64,000 nt of DNA from Paragordius varius (taxonomy: Eukaryota; Nematomorpha). The stretch is taken from assembly GCA_964247055.1 (NCBI GenBank), contig OZ176050.1:4526001-4590000 (forward strand), read 5' to 3'. Shown here piece after piece: positions 25,001 through 37,589 of the stretch. Both the position numbers and the translations under genes were made by a program. The first letter of the stretch is position 1, and the number at the start of each line of letters is the position of its first letter. Under the pieces are notes generated by a model. The model saw only the letters and a list, made by a program, of their open reading frames with translations, was not told the origin of the DNA and made no database searches.

Positions 25001-28000
25001 ATTAGAAGAATGGTCCCTTTAATTAAAATTTTTTTTTAAAACTAACATGTACATAATATTTAAATTATGAATATTAAGTTTTATATGAGAGTTGCTGATC
25101 GACATTTTTTATTCAGATTAAAAAAGAGAGGAGAAAATACTTAGGACTTCATGCCTTTTTGGGTAGTTTTATACCCCCTGCTCCATTAAAATTTAAATAG
25201 CTTAATAAATATTTTAAGCATTGGGCCAAATTTAAAAGTATGCTTACTTTAGCCTTTCAGGCACTAGAATTTTTTTAAAAATGAAAAATATTTTCCTCCG
25301 CTATTTTACAGGAAAATAAATCCATATCATGGAAAAAAAATAATTTTAAAAAGCTCTTAAAATATAATTCACCAGAAAATTTATGATAACTAATTAATTT
25401 AATATCAGCTGTTTGCTTCCATCATGTTTTAATGTATCCGAATTTGAAACTTTAGTAGTTAAAAAAATTGTGACAAATTTTTATTTAAGGCAGGGCAAGA
25501 GGATTTGATAAATTTAATTTTAACCTAAACAACTTTAAAACAGTGGTTTGTTTACCACTTTAAGCTCTGTGGTATAAAACTACCCCAAAATGTCATCGCG
25601 AACAAATGAGAAGTGAAAAAATAAAATCTACCTTCACAATATGATGTAAAAAATGTAGATTTGGATTTGGATGTGAATATTAATTATAATTAAAATTGCC
25701 CGTTTATATAAATTAAATAATATTTTGCGACACAATAAATTATCGAATTGTTTAAGTAGTATTTTTCGAAGTGAATATGCGAAAATATTTTTTTACAAAT
25801 TAGCGGCGTGGACCGAAATTCAACGCCAATGTGAGACAAAATATAAAAAATATGTAAAAAGGCAGATGGTTTATATATTCGATTCCCTTAATATTGCATT
25901 AATATCCTAAGATCATCCGCTTTCATATATTCATTTTTTTGACACCGTGATAATTTTATATTTTAGACATTTTGTTCAATTTGAAAAAAAAAGAATTTAA
26001 TTTTATAACATTTTTTTCCCGTTAATTGTTTTTTCACCTAAAGCTCATAAAAAATGTTAAACATTTTTATGTAAAGTTAAGCTTATAAATAAATAAAAAA
26101 ATATACTTCTTCAGCGGAATAATTTATCATGATGTTGACAAATGTTAAAAAGGATATGAGATATGACATAATGGCTATCGTGTCATTTTTGATTTCAATC
26201 AAGCCGTTGGAAGGAAATAATTGGTTACTATCTTCGCATGTTTGATGGCTTAATACAAAGTCATTTTTAAGTTTTATCGTTTTTCGTCGAAATACATTGA
26301 GGTTAAGGTAAGCTTTAAAAAAATTAAAATCGGGCAATCTTTTGTTAATCTCGACTATATTATTGTTACCAATCTTTGGTTGTATTATTTTTATGGAATC
26401 TGAATCGTGCATTTCGTTGCTAATAAGGTTAAAATTTTTAAATCCATTACCATTTTTATCATGATAGTAATATTGATGATGATATCTATTGATCTGTATT
26501 ATCAAGTCCTGAATAAGAGAGGAATATACATGAGTTAGGTGTAATTTTTGGGCAAAATGAGTAAATGCTCGTACAATTACATCCCTTAGTTTAGAATTCA
26601 AAGCAATGTATGCCAAAGTATCATACAGTAGTATTTTGGTTGACACATCAAGATTTTCAAATAAGGGTAAAATAAAGTGTTTAAAATTAATTTGTTCTTT
26701 CTCACTTGTCTCTGCTTTGTAATCGTAATAATTGTAAAAATATGCTTTATCCTCATGACATTCTGCTTGTGTATCACAAGCTTCATATATGCCAATAGTA
26801 TCATCGTTATCAGATACACTGATACATCGTTTATTTTTAGGCAATACATAAAAGTTTTCTAAATTATTTGCTGGTGTTGTAAAACCCATATCTGCACCCA
26901 ACAATGTTTTTAGACTTACATTCAGGGATGGTAATTGGGGATACTCTTCTGAAAAGCTTGTATTTTTAGAGTTACTGTTCCTCCTGCCTTTGTTAACAGA
27001 ATTGTTGTCAGATTTTACGAAAAACAGATTTTTACCATTCTTTTGGGAAAGGTAAGGGTGATTGATTAGGGATAGATGATAGTTATGAAGCAAAGCAATT
27101 AATGAATAAATATGGATAGGCTGAATTGATTTGTATAAAGAGTCCTAGACCCATATAATATAAAATTGTATAAAATTATCAATTTGAATAAATATAAACG
27201 GTCATGTCTTGGAACCAAATTAAATTTGGAACCTTTTTCAAATATTGTTGTAAAAAGTCCAAAAAGACAGTTATTTATAAATTTAATCCTTGTTTGTAGT
27301 ATCAGCTTCATCTAATTTATTTATAAAAGCGTAAATGTTTACCTAAAAAGATTAATTTTATTTATTATAAGGGATCTATGAATATAAATTTAAATAATTT
27401 AGTGAATTACTAAATTTTTTTTTTAATTTGTCCTCAATACCGAATTTTTAAATGCTGGATACTAAATAAATAAAAAATCTATCCCGCAAATGGTCTTCCA
27501 ACCATAAAAAATGACTAATAACTAATAGAATAAAACTAACGTTTGCATATGTTATGCGGTTTCAAATTTTTGGATCTCTTTTTACGTTAGGAGATATTAT
27601 TTTTAGGTGGAGTAAATAATAGGCTCTCAGAATCCTAAAAAACAAAGGGTCGAGCGCACTATAAGAGATGAATGCAAAAAGCTTAAATGCAGTTGATTCA
27701 GCATTTTGGCAATGACATTTTATTATATTGGAAACCCATTTATAAGCGGTCATGACCTGGTTTAAATTTGTTTATTTTATTAAAATGCAAGGGGTAGCAT
27801 AGTGAGGGAAGGAACGCCATCACGGATTCCTGCATCGGTCGGCAGAAATGCAAGTTACGCCTCTGATTTAACCTTTATTTAGAATTTTCACCAAACATAT
27901 TTTAACATAATATTTTAGCTCAACTCCCAAACGCCTTTGTTAAATTTTTATTTTCATAAATTTTTAATTTTACGTTTAGAATTGTGCTAATAAATTTTAG

Positions 28001-31000
28001 CGTTTTACAACATATAATAAAAAATGGTCAAATAATCTCTTTTTGGCGCAATTTAGTTATTATCCATTTTTGTCACGTGACGTTTGACCCCTATACCATT
28101 TACAGTTCAAATTCACCCTTGAACAATTTAAATTCACCCTCGAACAATTCAAATTCACCCTCGAACAATTCAAATTCACCCTTGAACAATTCAAATTCAC
28201 CCTAAAAATAAATTATGTGTTTTCGAACTAATATATTTCATTATTAATATAAAATATATTGGTATAGTTTATTATTTTTTCAGTATTATTTTAACTTAAA
28301 ATAGAATTTTTATTTTTTAAAAATACATAAAATATAGGTAATTTTTAATCTTAAAAAACATATATTTTATTTGAGGGTGAATTTGAATTGTTCGAAGGTG
28401 AATTTGAATTGTTCGAGGGTGAATTTGAATTGTTCAAGGGTGAATTTGAATTGTTTAAGGGTGAAATTGAATTGTAAATGGTATATTTTTATGATAGCCC
28501 ATTTACTCTATTAAAATACCCAAGCCTTACAAGTACAAGCGGATCTGAAAATATTGTCGCTTTATATATATCCAAAAAAGGTTAGTAGACACAAAATTTC
28601 AATTCAATTCACAACTTGTTTTCAGATTTAGTTTTGTAAAAGACTCAAAAGGTAAAAAAATAAATAGTCCAACAGTCCTTATTTTTTGGCAGTAAAGGCA
28701 GAAACATGCAGTTAGTTAATTTTTTTAATTTTAAGAGCTATTCATGAAATAAGCGATCATTAAAGAAGGGGACCCCTTTTTATTATAAGCCTCTTAAAAG
28801 TTGACGTAAATTTATTCCACTAAAATTTATAACGACTTTTTTTCATAAACATATATTTTAAAAACTCGACAAGAAATGGCTAATATATGGATAAGACGAG
28901 TGTTATAAAGAAATATTCGATGAAGCATTTAATTTATCTACCAATTCATTTAATTATTCAAAATTACCAATATAATTTTTTACATATAATTTATTTTTAA
29001 TTTATCGAGTTGATTTTGAAGTATAATAAATTACCGTGAGAGCACATACAATTGATTTTACGCTTGTTATAATATATTTTGTTATATCTAAAGATAGGTG
29101 ATTCCATTCCATCAAGTTTTTCGATTGATATGATGTTGGTGATTGATTGCACATTTTTATCATAAAATCCAAATTGTAAAACAGATAATCTATAAAGCCT
29201 CTCTTAGCAAGTTCGTTCGATAAATATAATGGGCGGCATTTTAAATCAATCGATAATGTTTTGAAAATATTCAATAATTTGGTAAGGAATTGTGGGGTTA
29301 GAGCTGTGGGTGGTTCATTTAATATTATCTGTCAAATATGCAAATGTATTATAAAATGAGATAGAGTATATAATTGTTTACTGAATTATTAACATTTATG
29401 TTTTAAAATATTCCGCATTTATTTAATATTTTTAACTCTCTAACTATCAAAGAAACTGTTGAACCCTTGATGATTGGCTACTATAAGAGTTAAATCATTC
29501 TCCTAAATCTTAAACTTTTTAACTTTATCTTAAAACACTTCTAACTTTCACTGAACACTTAAACATTTTAAATAACATATGATATAAATTATGTTTTTGT
29601 AAAATAATCGCGATTGCCATTTTAACTTTTTACTGTTTAACACTTCGATTCAAATTGGGTTATCTAAATCCCAGACTATTTTTAATTGATATTTTCAAAA
29701 AACTACTGAAAAAAACGGTCCCATTTTAAATTTCCATCCTATTAACTATCATATAAATAAGCCGAAACTAATAAAATTTAGTTTCAAAAAAATTCCATAT
29801 CAAACTATTTTGGCCCCATTTTTAAAACATTTTTGCGAAATATCCTGTTTATATTGTAAAGCTAAAAGTAAGTTACCTTTTTTAAATCACATTTTAATAT
29901 AAACAGATTGGTATATTTAGCAGAATTTTTATATTAATTATGCACACATGTCATGTTGGCTATTTTAACCTTTGGGTTTTACTACTAATAAGTGATATGG
30001 AGAATTTTCAATGTTTTTTATACTTTGGTTCATTAATGTTATATAAGTGCAAACTTTTGCCATGGTTTCAATTCCTTTCATATATTTTTAGTATTTAATT
30101 TTGAACAGGCCTGGGGTACCAATTACCCCAATTTCAATCGAAGGACAGAAATGAATGTGTTGTATCCTTATGTTTATTATCTGGTTATAACAAAATTTTC
30201 CATTAAAAAAATTTTTTTTGAGAATATTATTCTAATAACTTATCTATTCAAATTGAATATTGTTAGCATGTGACTTGAATTCAAAGATTCTAATTTTTTT
30301 ATTTGTTGATTGGATGAGGTACAGAGTGAAATACCGCGATATTAATTAATAAATTTTAGCTGGACATAAATTATTTTTCGATATTTTGCAATATTTCAGG
30401 TTAAAAATGAAATTAGAAGTGAATTATATGTACATGAGTAAATGTGAAATTTTAAAGTCATCTGTAATTATGCATTTAAAGGGGAATTCCAAAAATATAA
30501 TTATTTTCATTAATGCCATATACCGGTATTTCCTGAATCAAACCCATGTATGTTTGCACCAGCTCAGGCAATTCAAATGTTTCCTAATAAAATAATAAAT
30601 ATTTTAAAACATATAGTTTATATTAAATTAGGACAATTTAAAACTTTCTATATAAATTTTTTAAGAGTGGACACATTATTAACAATAAACGATACCTGTT
30701 TGTAATTGCAAAAAAGTTGCCATTGGACATGAGGTTGTGTTTTTGAAAAAGATTTACACTGTGATTCACTCAATTGAGTCGCATCCTAAAATATTAAAAA
30801 TTACCCTAAAGTTTAAAAAATTTATAGGATTATACAATGCTCTATGTTTTTATTTAGAGCAGACATGCTTCGGTCTTCAGTGACTTTAACTGAGGTTTGC
30901 TAAAATGTTATATATTTACATTTGAAATTTAAATATATTCGGGGATTCTTTATTTTAATACAATTTAACAAAAAATGCAAAAAAATTTTGTTTTATTTTG

Positions 31001-32168
31001 CAAAATGCTAAAAATGGAATAATATTTTGACGAAATTAATGGTTAGATAATAAGTTAAATATTTGCTGATATGTCCATTAAATGTTAACGTGACTAAGAC
31101 GGAGAAAAAAATTGGATCACTATGCGGCAGAGATCGTTTTAAAAAGGGTTATAAAGAAAAAAAATCTAGGAGCAAATTCATATATAGCATCAATGATATA
31201 CAAAGTAATGATTAATGGTTGATTTGTTTTAAACGAAAATCATGTAATTTAATAAATAATTTATATTTTGTTGTAAAAGAAAATTATTTTTAATGCGCCC
31301 TTTGCCGCATTTTTTGGTTGCAAAATGCAGCTCCTGAGGTCTTTTCATCTGGATAACCCCGTTTTAGAGTAAGGTTAAATTAACCACATTCGTAAGTGAC
31401 TCTATAACTTTCCATACATTATCACCGTGTAAGTTGTATTGCACAACATATTCTTAAAGTTTAATAAAGTAATTAATAAATTATAAAAATTAATATAATT
31501 ACTTATTTATTATTGCCGTGAATATAATTTAAAAAGTTTTATTTTTTTACAGTTTTGTCACTTTTATCAAAAATTTGTATTCACAAATCTGTTGAAAATA
31601 AACAACTATTTTATTAATTAAATTAAAGCATATGTGCTGTCAATGTTTAAAATTAATTAATCAATTTTTGCATAGTCTAAAATTAAAATTAAAATCCAAT
31701 GATTTTCAAAATTAATACTCAATAAAAATTTGGTATCAGTATAATATATATAGTTAATTAAAATTATTTTTTTATTAAAACATATAAATGTGTGTATTCC
31801 AGCTTTTTTATTTTTTAACTAAATATGGCAAAAAAATATTTGGCGGTTAAATATTTGATAATAAAATTCATTTTATAATAATATCATTCAAATCTTTTTT
31901 AATAATGCCCCTAAAAGGCCATTCATATTTTAAATCCAATATCATTGGTATTTTCCAAAAATATGCTCAAATAAATTAATAAACTGTTAAATATAAACAA
32001 TTTAAATTTACATACCATCACCTCTTTTACGTATTCATCAAGTATTTGGGGATTAGGGACGAAAATGCACTGGATATTTAATGATTCCCGATACTTGAAC
32101 CGCCGATATTTCAAGCGTTCAAGATTCTCATAAAGCCCATCCAATTTATTTGTGGTAGAATTTTGCAT
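16083..32168 (-). CDS. DAAM: DAAM-type formin (actin nucleator)
   Basis: Twenty exons, listed 5' to 3': 32168-32016, 30785-30696, 30583-30524, 29328-29035, 27039-26107, 24695-24589, 24509-24440, 23902-23788, 23339-23210, 22672-22549, 22469-22151, 21290-21160, 20355-20284, 20007-19777, 18027-17835, 17615-17216, 17118-17058, 16988-16839, 16658-16386, 16193-16083. Phases agree throughout, giving 1338 residues. Order: GTPase-binding/FH3 region (~40-610; VQWQLFCNYK, then RHLDFF, typical of DAAM), coiled coil (~651-692), a proline-poor FH1 segment (~693-798), FH2 (~812-1230; PLKAFNW, FSAYQ, RAQNCTILLS with the actin-contacting Ile911, LLKYVP, GNYMNRG) and a C-terminal autoregulatory-like helix (EELLSVLQKR). 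DAAM links Wnt/Rho signals to linear actin assembly. Exon 5 (311 codons) is an Asn-rich expanded FH3 segment whose acceptor is the least certain junction. Human DAAM1 is about 1080 residues. Confidence 0.92.
18168..19741. mobile_element. Non-autonomous hAT element (family C) in DAAM intron 14
   Basis: The termini are TATAGTGACCAGATA and, from the other end, TAATGTGACCAGATA. They are flanked by the exact 8-bp duplication TTGTAGAT at 18160-18167 and 19742-19749. 1574 bp with no transposase frame. It contains a SINE and a segment (gttgaagcgtacttcaaact, agcatgatggaaactgtata) related to the inverted-repeat region at 37.6-38.8 kb. Its edge lies 27 bp from the donor of DAAM exon 14. Confidence 0.85.
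18825..18975 (-). repeat. tRNA-derived SINE, copy 1
   Basis: Read on the minus strand, GGCGTGATGGTATAGTAGG gives an A-box and AGAGTTCGAACCTC a B-box at tRNA-like spacing. An unrelated body follows (ccatcatcactgtcagccc, gtgttaaagccttcacaag). The acceptor stem does not pair, so this is not a working tRNA. The body recurs at 7.1 kb, and a short tail fragment at 23.45 kb. Confidence 0.75.
25152..25596. repeat. MITE family B, copy 2, in DAAM intron 5
   Basis: Inverted ends: tttttgggtagttttatacc on the left, and on the right the complement of ttttggggtagttttatacc. About 445 bp, no frame. Confidence 0.75.
25725..25910 (+). other. Unassigned open frame opposite DAAM
   Basis: An uninterrupted frame lies in DAAM intron 5 on the opposite strand, with locally raised GC (ttagcggcgtggaccgaaat) and a mixed composition (KLAAWTEIQRQCETKYKKY). 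It has no ATG at its start and no recognised domain. It could be a nested exon or chance. Confidence 0.2.
27786..27868 (+). repeat. Possible SINE head
   Basis: A GC-richer island in DAAM intron 4. It starts with an A-box-like TAGCATAGTG but I find no B-box. Its far end (ttacgcctctga) resembles the tail-side edge of the SINE at 18.97 kb. It may be a diverged tRNA-derived fragment. Confidence 0.3.
28094..28483. repeat. Foldback MITE family F with 21-bp tandem arms (clean copy)
   Basis: The ends are ATACCATTTACAG and its complement. The left arm holds about 4.5 tandem copies of a 21-bp monomer (core gaacaattcaaattcaccct); the right arm holds the same number in reverse complement. An AT-rich centre of about 170 bp separates them. 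TA dinucleotides flank both sides. It lies in DAAM intron 4. Confidence 0.9.
29637..30177 (+). repeat. TTAA MITE family A, copy 3, in DAAM intron 3
   Basis: The left end is TTAA followed by cacttcgattcaaattgggt. It carries the inner cacacatgtcatgttggct and the right-hand tttcaatcgaaggac. The final TTAA is degraded, so this is an older copy than those at 39.2 or 60.4 kb. Confidence 0.8.
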
Positions 32169-33947
32169 AATTTAAAAAATCTATCTATAAATTTATTATT
32201 TTTCCATGAACTTTGTTAAATGGAAATAAAGTTATAATAAATAGATTAGGAAATTATTGTTTGGAATGGTTATATGATTAGAGTTAGTTTGGTGTTTTCT
32301 TCTGATAAGAAAGAGATAATCGAATTATTACAATTTTCGCGCGTATATCATTATCGAGATCAATAACTTTTATTTGTGTTATTATTCCAATCATTTTTCA
32401 AATGAGCAAGCACAGTGGGTGTTTTAAAAATGAAATAAAAACTATTTTTTGAAGTATAATTATAATATATATATAATTAATAACAATTTATCTCAAAATT
32501 ATACTTTGTGTAAATTATATTATATTTTAACATATATATCTTTACCATACTCTAAAATCACTAATTGTGATTAATAATATTCATAATTTATTTGAAAAAA
32601 TAAAAGAAATAAATCAAAAAAATACTTTGTTTTATTGTTTGGAAAATAGCATTTTCTTATCATTTTTGTAACAATAAAACTATGAAAAAATGATTCAATG
32701 AAAGTTTTAATTGTTTCAAGAAAAAGCAACTTGTAAAAGTAAGGTATCATACTGACACAATTTTACTTTTCAAAATAATATCATATGATATCATTTATTA
32801 AATTAACGACTGATCAAAATTTTGATTTAGACAGATCTTCCTTTAAACTTATTTTTATCCTATTATTTTGGTAAAAAAATTTGAAAATATTTTCATAAGT
32901 AAAAGTTAATTATTTTTTTCGCAAATTTGAAAAATAGTTTTTAACACTTATATATGTTTTCACAATTTTTTTTGATAAGAGTAACATGTAAAAATTTAAA
33001 TGTCATTTTACCGGATTAAGTTTTAAAATGGATATAAGATTTATGGTATTGAAACGGTTAATTAAATTAGCAGTTTGATCTGTTTCTATCCATATCGCAC
33101 ATTCTTCCAGTACCACAATCGGTTATCCAACTATTTTGTCAATACATTTTCTTTTTAACGTTTGCCCAAGCAAATTTGATGTGTCTTTTATTAAACTCGG
33201 TCAACATAAGTATCTTTTTTTAAGCAGTAAAGAATATGTGAAATATTAACGCTAATTATAAAACTTATATGTTTCCATTGGTATGGATGTGTTGCTAGTT
33301 AAGATCGAATTTTTTGTAAAATGTATATTAAAATTCTCCATTAATTACGGTTTTTAGTAGTATTGGGTTCTACCCTGGTTAAATTCATTCTTTTAAAATA
33401 TTCGGTCTTTTTACGTAAACCTCTGATCCTTCAAATTAAAGACTTCTTTAATGAACTAGATAATAATAAATTTATGATCCATATTTTGTAATGCCTCCTT
33501 TTGTCTATTAATTAAAATCAATATGATATTTAAAAATGCCAAGACTCGTCCATAAATTTTTTATCATTTTATTAATATATGAATCTCAAATACTTTAACC
33601 TTATTAATGTAAGGATTAAAGTTATTTTTGCAAATATATCTGTCAATAATTTAAATATCAGTGAAGCTTTAAAAGTCGAAAATTTGGATAATAAAATCCA
33701 ATCAAACACTGTCTTACTGCTAATTTTATGACTTCTGGTTTTCACTGTGTATCCAGGTTTTTATTACATTTCACAGCACACAAAATAGGGGCGTTTTAAA
33801 AAAATAAGCCGTGAAATGATAGTTCTGAAAAAAATGTATCAGAATTATCATGAGGTTTTCGGTTTTAAGCCTTAGGAGTGATTCAAAATATTTCTTCTTT
33901 TGTGGTAATTGGTAGATAAGAAAAAGTCGAATTAGCGCGCATACATA
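32169..33947. other. Upstream flank of DAAM, no gene seen
   Basis: Very AT-rich. It must contain the DAAM promoter, but I recognise no promoter element and no coding exon on either strand. Confidence 0.4.
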
Positions 33948-34032
33948 CCATTTGCACTTCAAGAATGTCCTTGAACACTTCAAGTTGCTCCTTAAACATT
34001 TTAATTGGTCCTTATTTTTTTTAAGTTTGAGC
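33948..34032. repeat. Foldback MITE, single arm (family F2)
   Basis: It begins accatttgcacttcaagaat and continues with about three degenerate 21-bp monomers (gaacacttcaagttgctcct). No opposite arm is found downstream, so it is a one-armed remnant of the type seen whole at 54.8-55.4 kb. Confidence 0.65.
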
Positions 34033-34449
34033 ATAACCATAATTTTTACATGTATTTGTATATTTTTTAATTTTTACCCTAAAGAACTTTTATTAGTACT
34101 TTATCATTTAAAATTTTTTCCAGTTAAAACTTTATGTTTCGCATAATAATTTAACAATATTTTGAACATATTAATGTTTAAACAAAAATTATATTTTCAA
34201 GTAAAACCTTATTTGTATATAAAAAAATTAATAATATTTATTAGAAATTAATAAGGATATACTGTTTATAAATTAAAATTAACATATAGATATGAATTGA
34301 GTTAAAATTACCGAAAGATGGTACATTCCAAAATTATTATTGAATTATATCATAAAATGGTTTTATAAAGCGAAACCTATATATCAAATTTAATAATTTT
34401 ACACGCAAGCCGAAAGTAGTTTTTGGAACGCTATAAAATGGGTAGTTTT

Positions 34450-34560
34450 TTACACTTTATTACACTTTGTTTTTTTGTGCACAGTGACATTTTGGGGTAG
34501 TTTTCTATCCCAGAGTCATAAATAGAATCAAACTACTATTTTAAAAGATTTTTTACAGTT
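34450..34560. repeat. MITE family B, terminal fragment
   Basis: Contains gacattttggggtagttttc followed by tatcccagag, the outer end of family B. The rest of the element is not present. Confidence 0.55.
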
Positions 34561-34589
34561 TTAACTTTGATCCGAAATTCGAATAGCTC

Positions 34590-34925
34590 CATAGAAGCAA
34601 ACATCTATTTACTAAATTGTGGCGCTAATATAAAAAAAGTAGTCACTGTCGGCGCATTTCTAACATTATAAAAAGTACACTATTGAAAATAAATGAGTCC
34701 ATCCGTTTTCTGGAAATGTCTGTCAAACTTAAAATTATTGCATTTTTTCAAAAAACTTGATTTTAACACGGGTTGGGTCACAACTGGGGGTTTAATTTGA
34801 AGGGTACTGTCGGCGTATTTATAAATTATTAAACATTTTTACTTTGGAATGGGAAAGGGCTAGTCAGGTTTTCCTAAGCGTTTTTAAAGCACACTTCCCT
34901 TATTTTTATTAATAAATAGATTTTT
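34590..34925. repeat. Long repeat E, terminal fragment
   Basis: It matches the last part of repeat E: ccgttttctggaaa, acgggttgggtcacaactgg and tgtcggcg in the same order as at 5.75-5.98 kb. Only the final segment is present. Confidence 0.6.
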
Positions 34926-34943
34926 TGATATCATAATCTAACA

Positions 34944-37404
34944 CAGTGATACTCAAACCGCGGCCCGCGGGCCGCATGCGGCCCTAAGAGTGCTTTAAAA
35001 TTGCCCTATGACCATATTGATACTTATATTATTTTTTCAAGACATAAACGAATTTTCGATTATTTTAATATTAATTTATTTTCTTTAGATTTAATTTTGG
35101 TAGTTTTTATTTTTTACCCAATTCGAAATGTAAAAAATTTCCCTACATTAAAATAATTTCAAAATTTTGGCACGTGTTGTTTCTGTTTCTGTACACTATT
35201 TTTTTTCTATTTTGAAATTTTAATTGCATTCCTTTTTTGTATTTAAGCAAGCCTTTCACCCAAACTTGCATATACATATTCTTTTCATAGCTGTCCTGCC
35301 TTATTTTTATAACTCATTCCCATAGAATATTTTCAAATAAACATCATTAAAGTTCAACTTGTTTTTTATAGCGTAATTCAAATTACATTCATATTATTTG
35401 AAAAAATTTACATAATATTTAAACATAAATTTAAAGGATGACATCTAATGCTAAAAAACGTAAATTATCCGATGCATATCGCCCTTTAAAAAAGAAATGG
35501 AAAGAAAAATTCTTTGTGTTTAAAATAAAAATGTTGTTACCTACCTTATATGTAAGGACAACATAATTATAAAAAAATACAATATTGAAAGAATTTTACA
35601 ATCCATTTTTCTCATATATTACCAGAAAATCATGAGGTAAAACGAAAAATATAAAAAGATTAAGGAATTATACCAGAAATTATCCATAGCTTTCTCCCAG
35701 GAAAAGTTGTGTAATTAGCTTCGTATATTGTTATTTTTAGGAAAAAATATGAAATCGTTTACTGATTCCCAACTAAAAGAATGTTTAATAAATGGTTGCA
35801 CTTTTTTATTTGATAAATTCCATAATAAAGATCAAATCATGAGGCAAATTAAAAAACTTCACTTTCTGATACAACATGTGCTCGACGCATTGAAGATGTG
35901 TCTAAATATATTTTTAACAATACATTATTGGCTCTGAAAAATTGCAAATACTTCAGTATTGCAATCGATTCTAGCACTGATATTAGAAAACACCTCAATG
36001 TGCGCTCTTCGTAAGATTTTGCAACGACAACATAATCAACGATAAATATTTAAAATTTTTACCAATGAATAATACCACGAAAGGAAGTGATTTTCTCGAA
36101 ATAATTAACTTTTTTCGATAATAATGGTATATCTATGAAAAATTGGTTTCGATCTAGACAGATGGCTGTCCTTCTATGATTGGAATAACCAAAGGAATTA
36201 TTCCTCTTTAAAAAAACAAATAAAATTCACAAAATATTATATCTTTTCACTGCTTTATTCATCAAACTTGGTTTTGCGTGTAAAGGATGAATCATTCAAT
36301 TCAGTAATTAAAACGGTTGTGGATATAGTTAACCACATCCGTGGCAGAGAATTCAATCGCCGTAAATTTAAAAACCTTCTGAAAGATATCAACAGTGAGT
36401 TTGATTATATTCTTTTGTAGTGAGATGGCTAAATAGTAAAGTATTAATAGATTTTTTGTTTTAAGACATGAAATTCTATTATTTATAAAAGATAACAAAA
36501 AGTTTGACGAGGAAATTAATAGCTACATATGGTGGGTTTTATTAGCCTACCTTTGCGACATTATTATAAACTTTTTTAATACGTCGTCTAGGAAGCAAAA
36601 TAATAACCCAATTTGCTAATGAAATATCTTTTAAAAATTAATATATAAACTAGATTTTATAAATTAAACACTCTATTTTCCAACACTTAAAACTATTCAT
36701 GAAGAAAATATGGAATTTACCGCGTAACAGATCATCTAACATTTTTATCTAATGTGATATAATTCAGATTTTAAAAATTGAGATATATTAAAAATTGCTT
36801 AACTCGTTTAAAATCCATGGCACATGGATATATTTAATATTGAACAACTTGAGCATTTCGGTTTTGATCAGGCGCATATCATTGAAGACTTCGTAGGTTT
36901 TAAAAATTCCAATTTGGATATTCAAAGTGAATCGTAGAGAAGAAAGATATGTAGAGTTTTGGCAAGATGTGCCAAATAATATGAAAATATATAAAAATGT
37001 GCTCAAGTTATCCCAACTCTTTTTCCCTCAACTTATACGTGTGAGACGTCATATTCAAAAATAAAATATGTCAAGAAAGAATACATACAGAAACCGCTTA
37101 ACCGATGATCATATGGACGACAAGATTGGCCTGTCATGAGGTGAAACCAAATTTGTCAAAAAATATTGGTTAATATCGAAATAAAAATTGTTATCAAAAT
37201 ATTTTAATTTTTTAAACTAAATGGTAAACCAGTTTTTAGCTGGATTTATATGCGATCCGCAAAAAATTCATTGTGCTGATTTAGAGTATAAATATGTGCA
37301 TATGTGTTAAATAGCTATGGAATATTTGCCATTATAAGGTTCATGGCCCTCGAAAAAAAATATATTTTATTTGGCCCGTCAAATTTTTTTGGTGAGTACC
37401 ACTG
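34944..37404 (+). mobile_element. hAT transposon 1 (full length by its ends, decayed inside)
   Basis: Starts CAGTGATACTCAAACC followed by a GC-rich palindrome (cggcccgcgggccg) and ends GGTGAGTACCACTG. The exact 8-bp target duplication ATCTAACA sits at 34936-34943 and 37405-37412. 2461 bp. The interior encodes a broken GTF2IRD2/FAM200-like hAT transposase. The preserved ends and duplication set the boundaries to the base. Confidence 0.93.
35438..37170 (+). pseudogene. hAT transposase relic (GTF2IRD2/FAM200-like)
   Basis: It starts at ATG 35438 with an intact N-terminal stretch (SNAKKRKLSDAY, then WKEKFFVFK) typical of this hAT branch. It then breaks repeatedly into alternating frames. Recognisable later pieces are a DDE-region YFSIAIDSSTDI near 35.95 kb, GREFNRRKFKNLL near 36.35 kb and a C-terminal region near 37.0-37.1 kb. 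At least five stops or frameshifts interrupt it, so it cannot make transposase. The zinc-finger (BED) cysteines expected after the N-terminal block are not readable. Confidence 0.8.
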
Positions 37405-37589
37405 ATCTAACATCTGTTATAATTTCTCAAGCACTAAATTTTTTTAACAAGCCCATTATAGGGAGGTCAACTTTTGGAGCTACATCAAAAAATTGAAATA
37501 TAATTTTGCTTTTTGTATATTTGGAATAAAGCATCTATAAAAATTATATACTATAGCACTGCATCCATAATCGGGGAGTATAAAAAATA

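Noticed and set aside
27984-28205. Open frame with a seven-residue repeat (NSPSNNS)
   Set aside because: It is the translation of the 21-bp monomers in the left arm of a foldback element, not a repeat protein.
28100-28480. CRISPR-like regular short repeats
   Set aside because: The monomers are directly adjacent with no spacers, and the array is mirrored in reverse complement; it is a foldback element in a eukaryotic intron.
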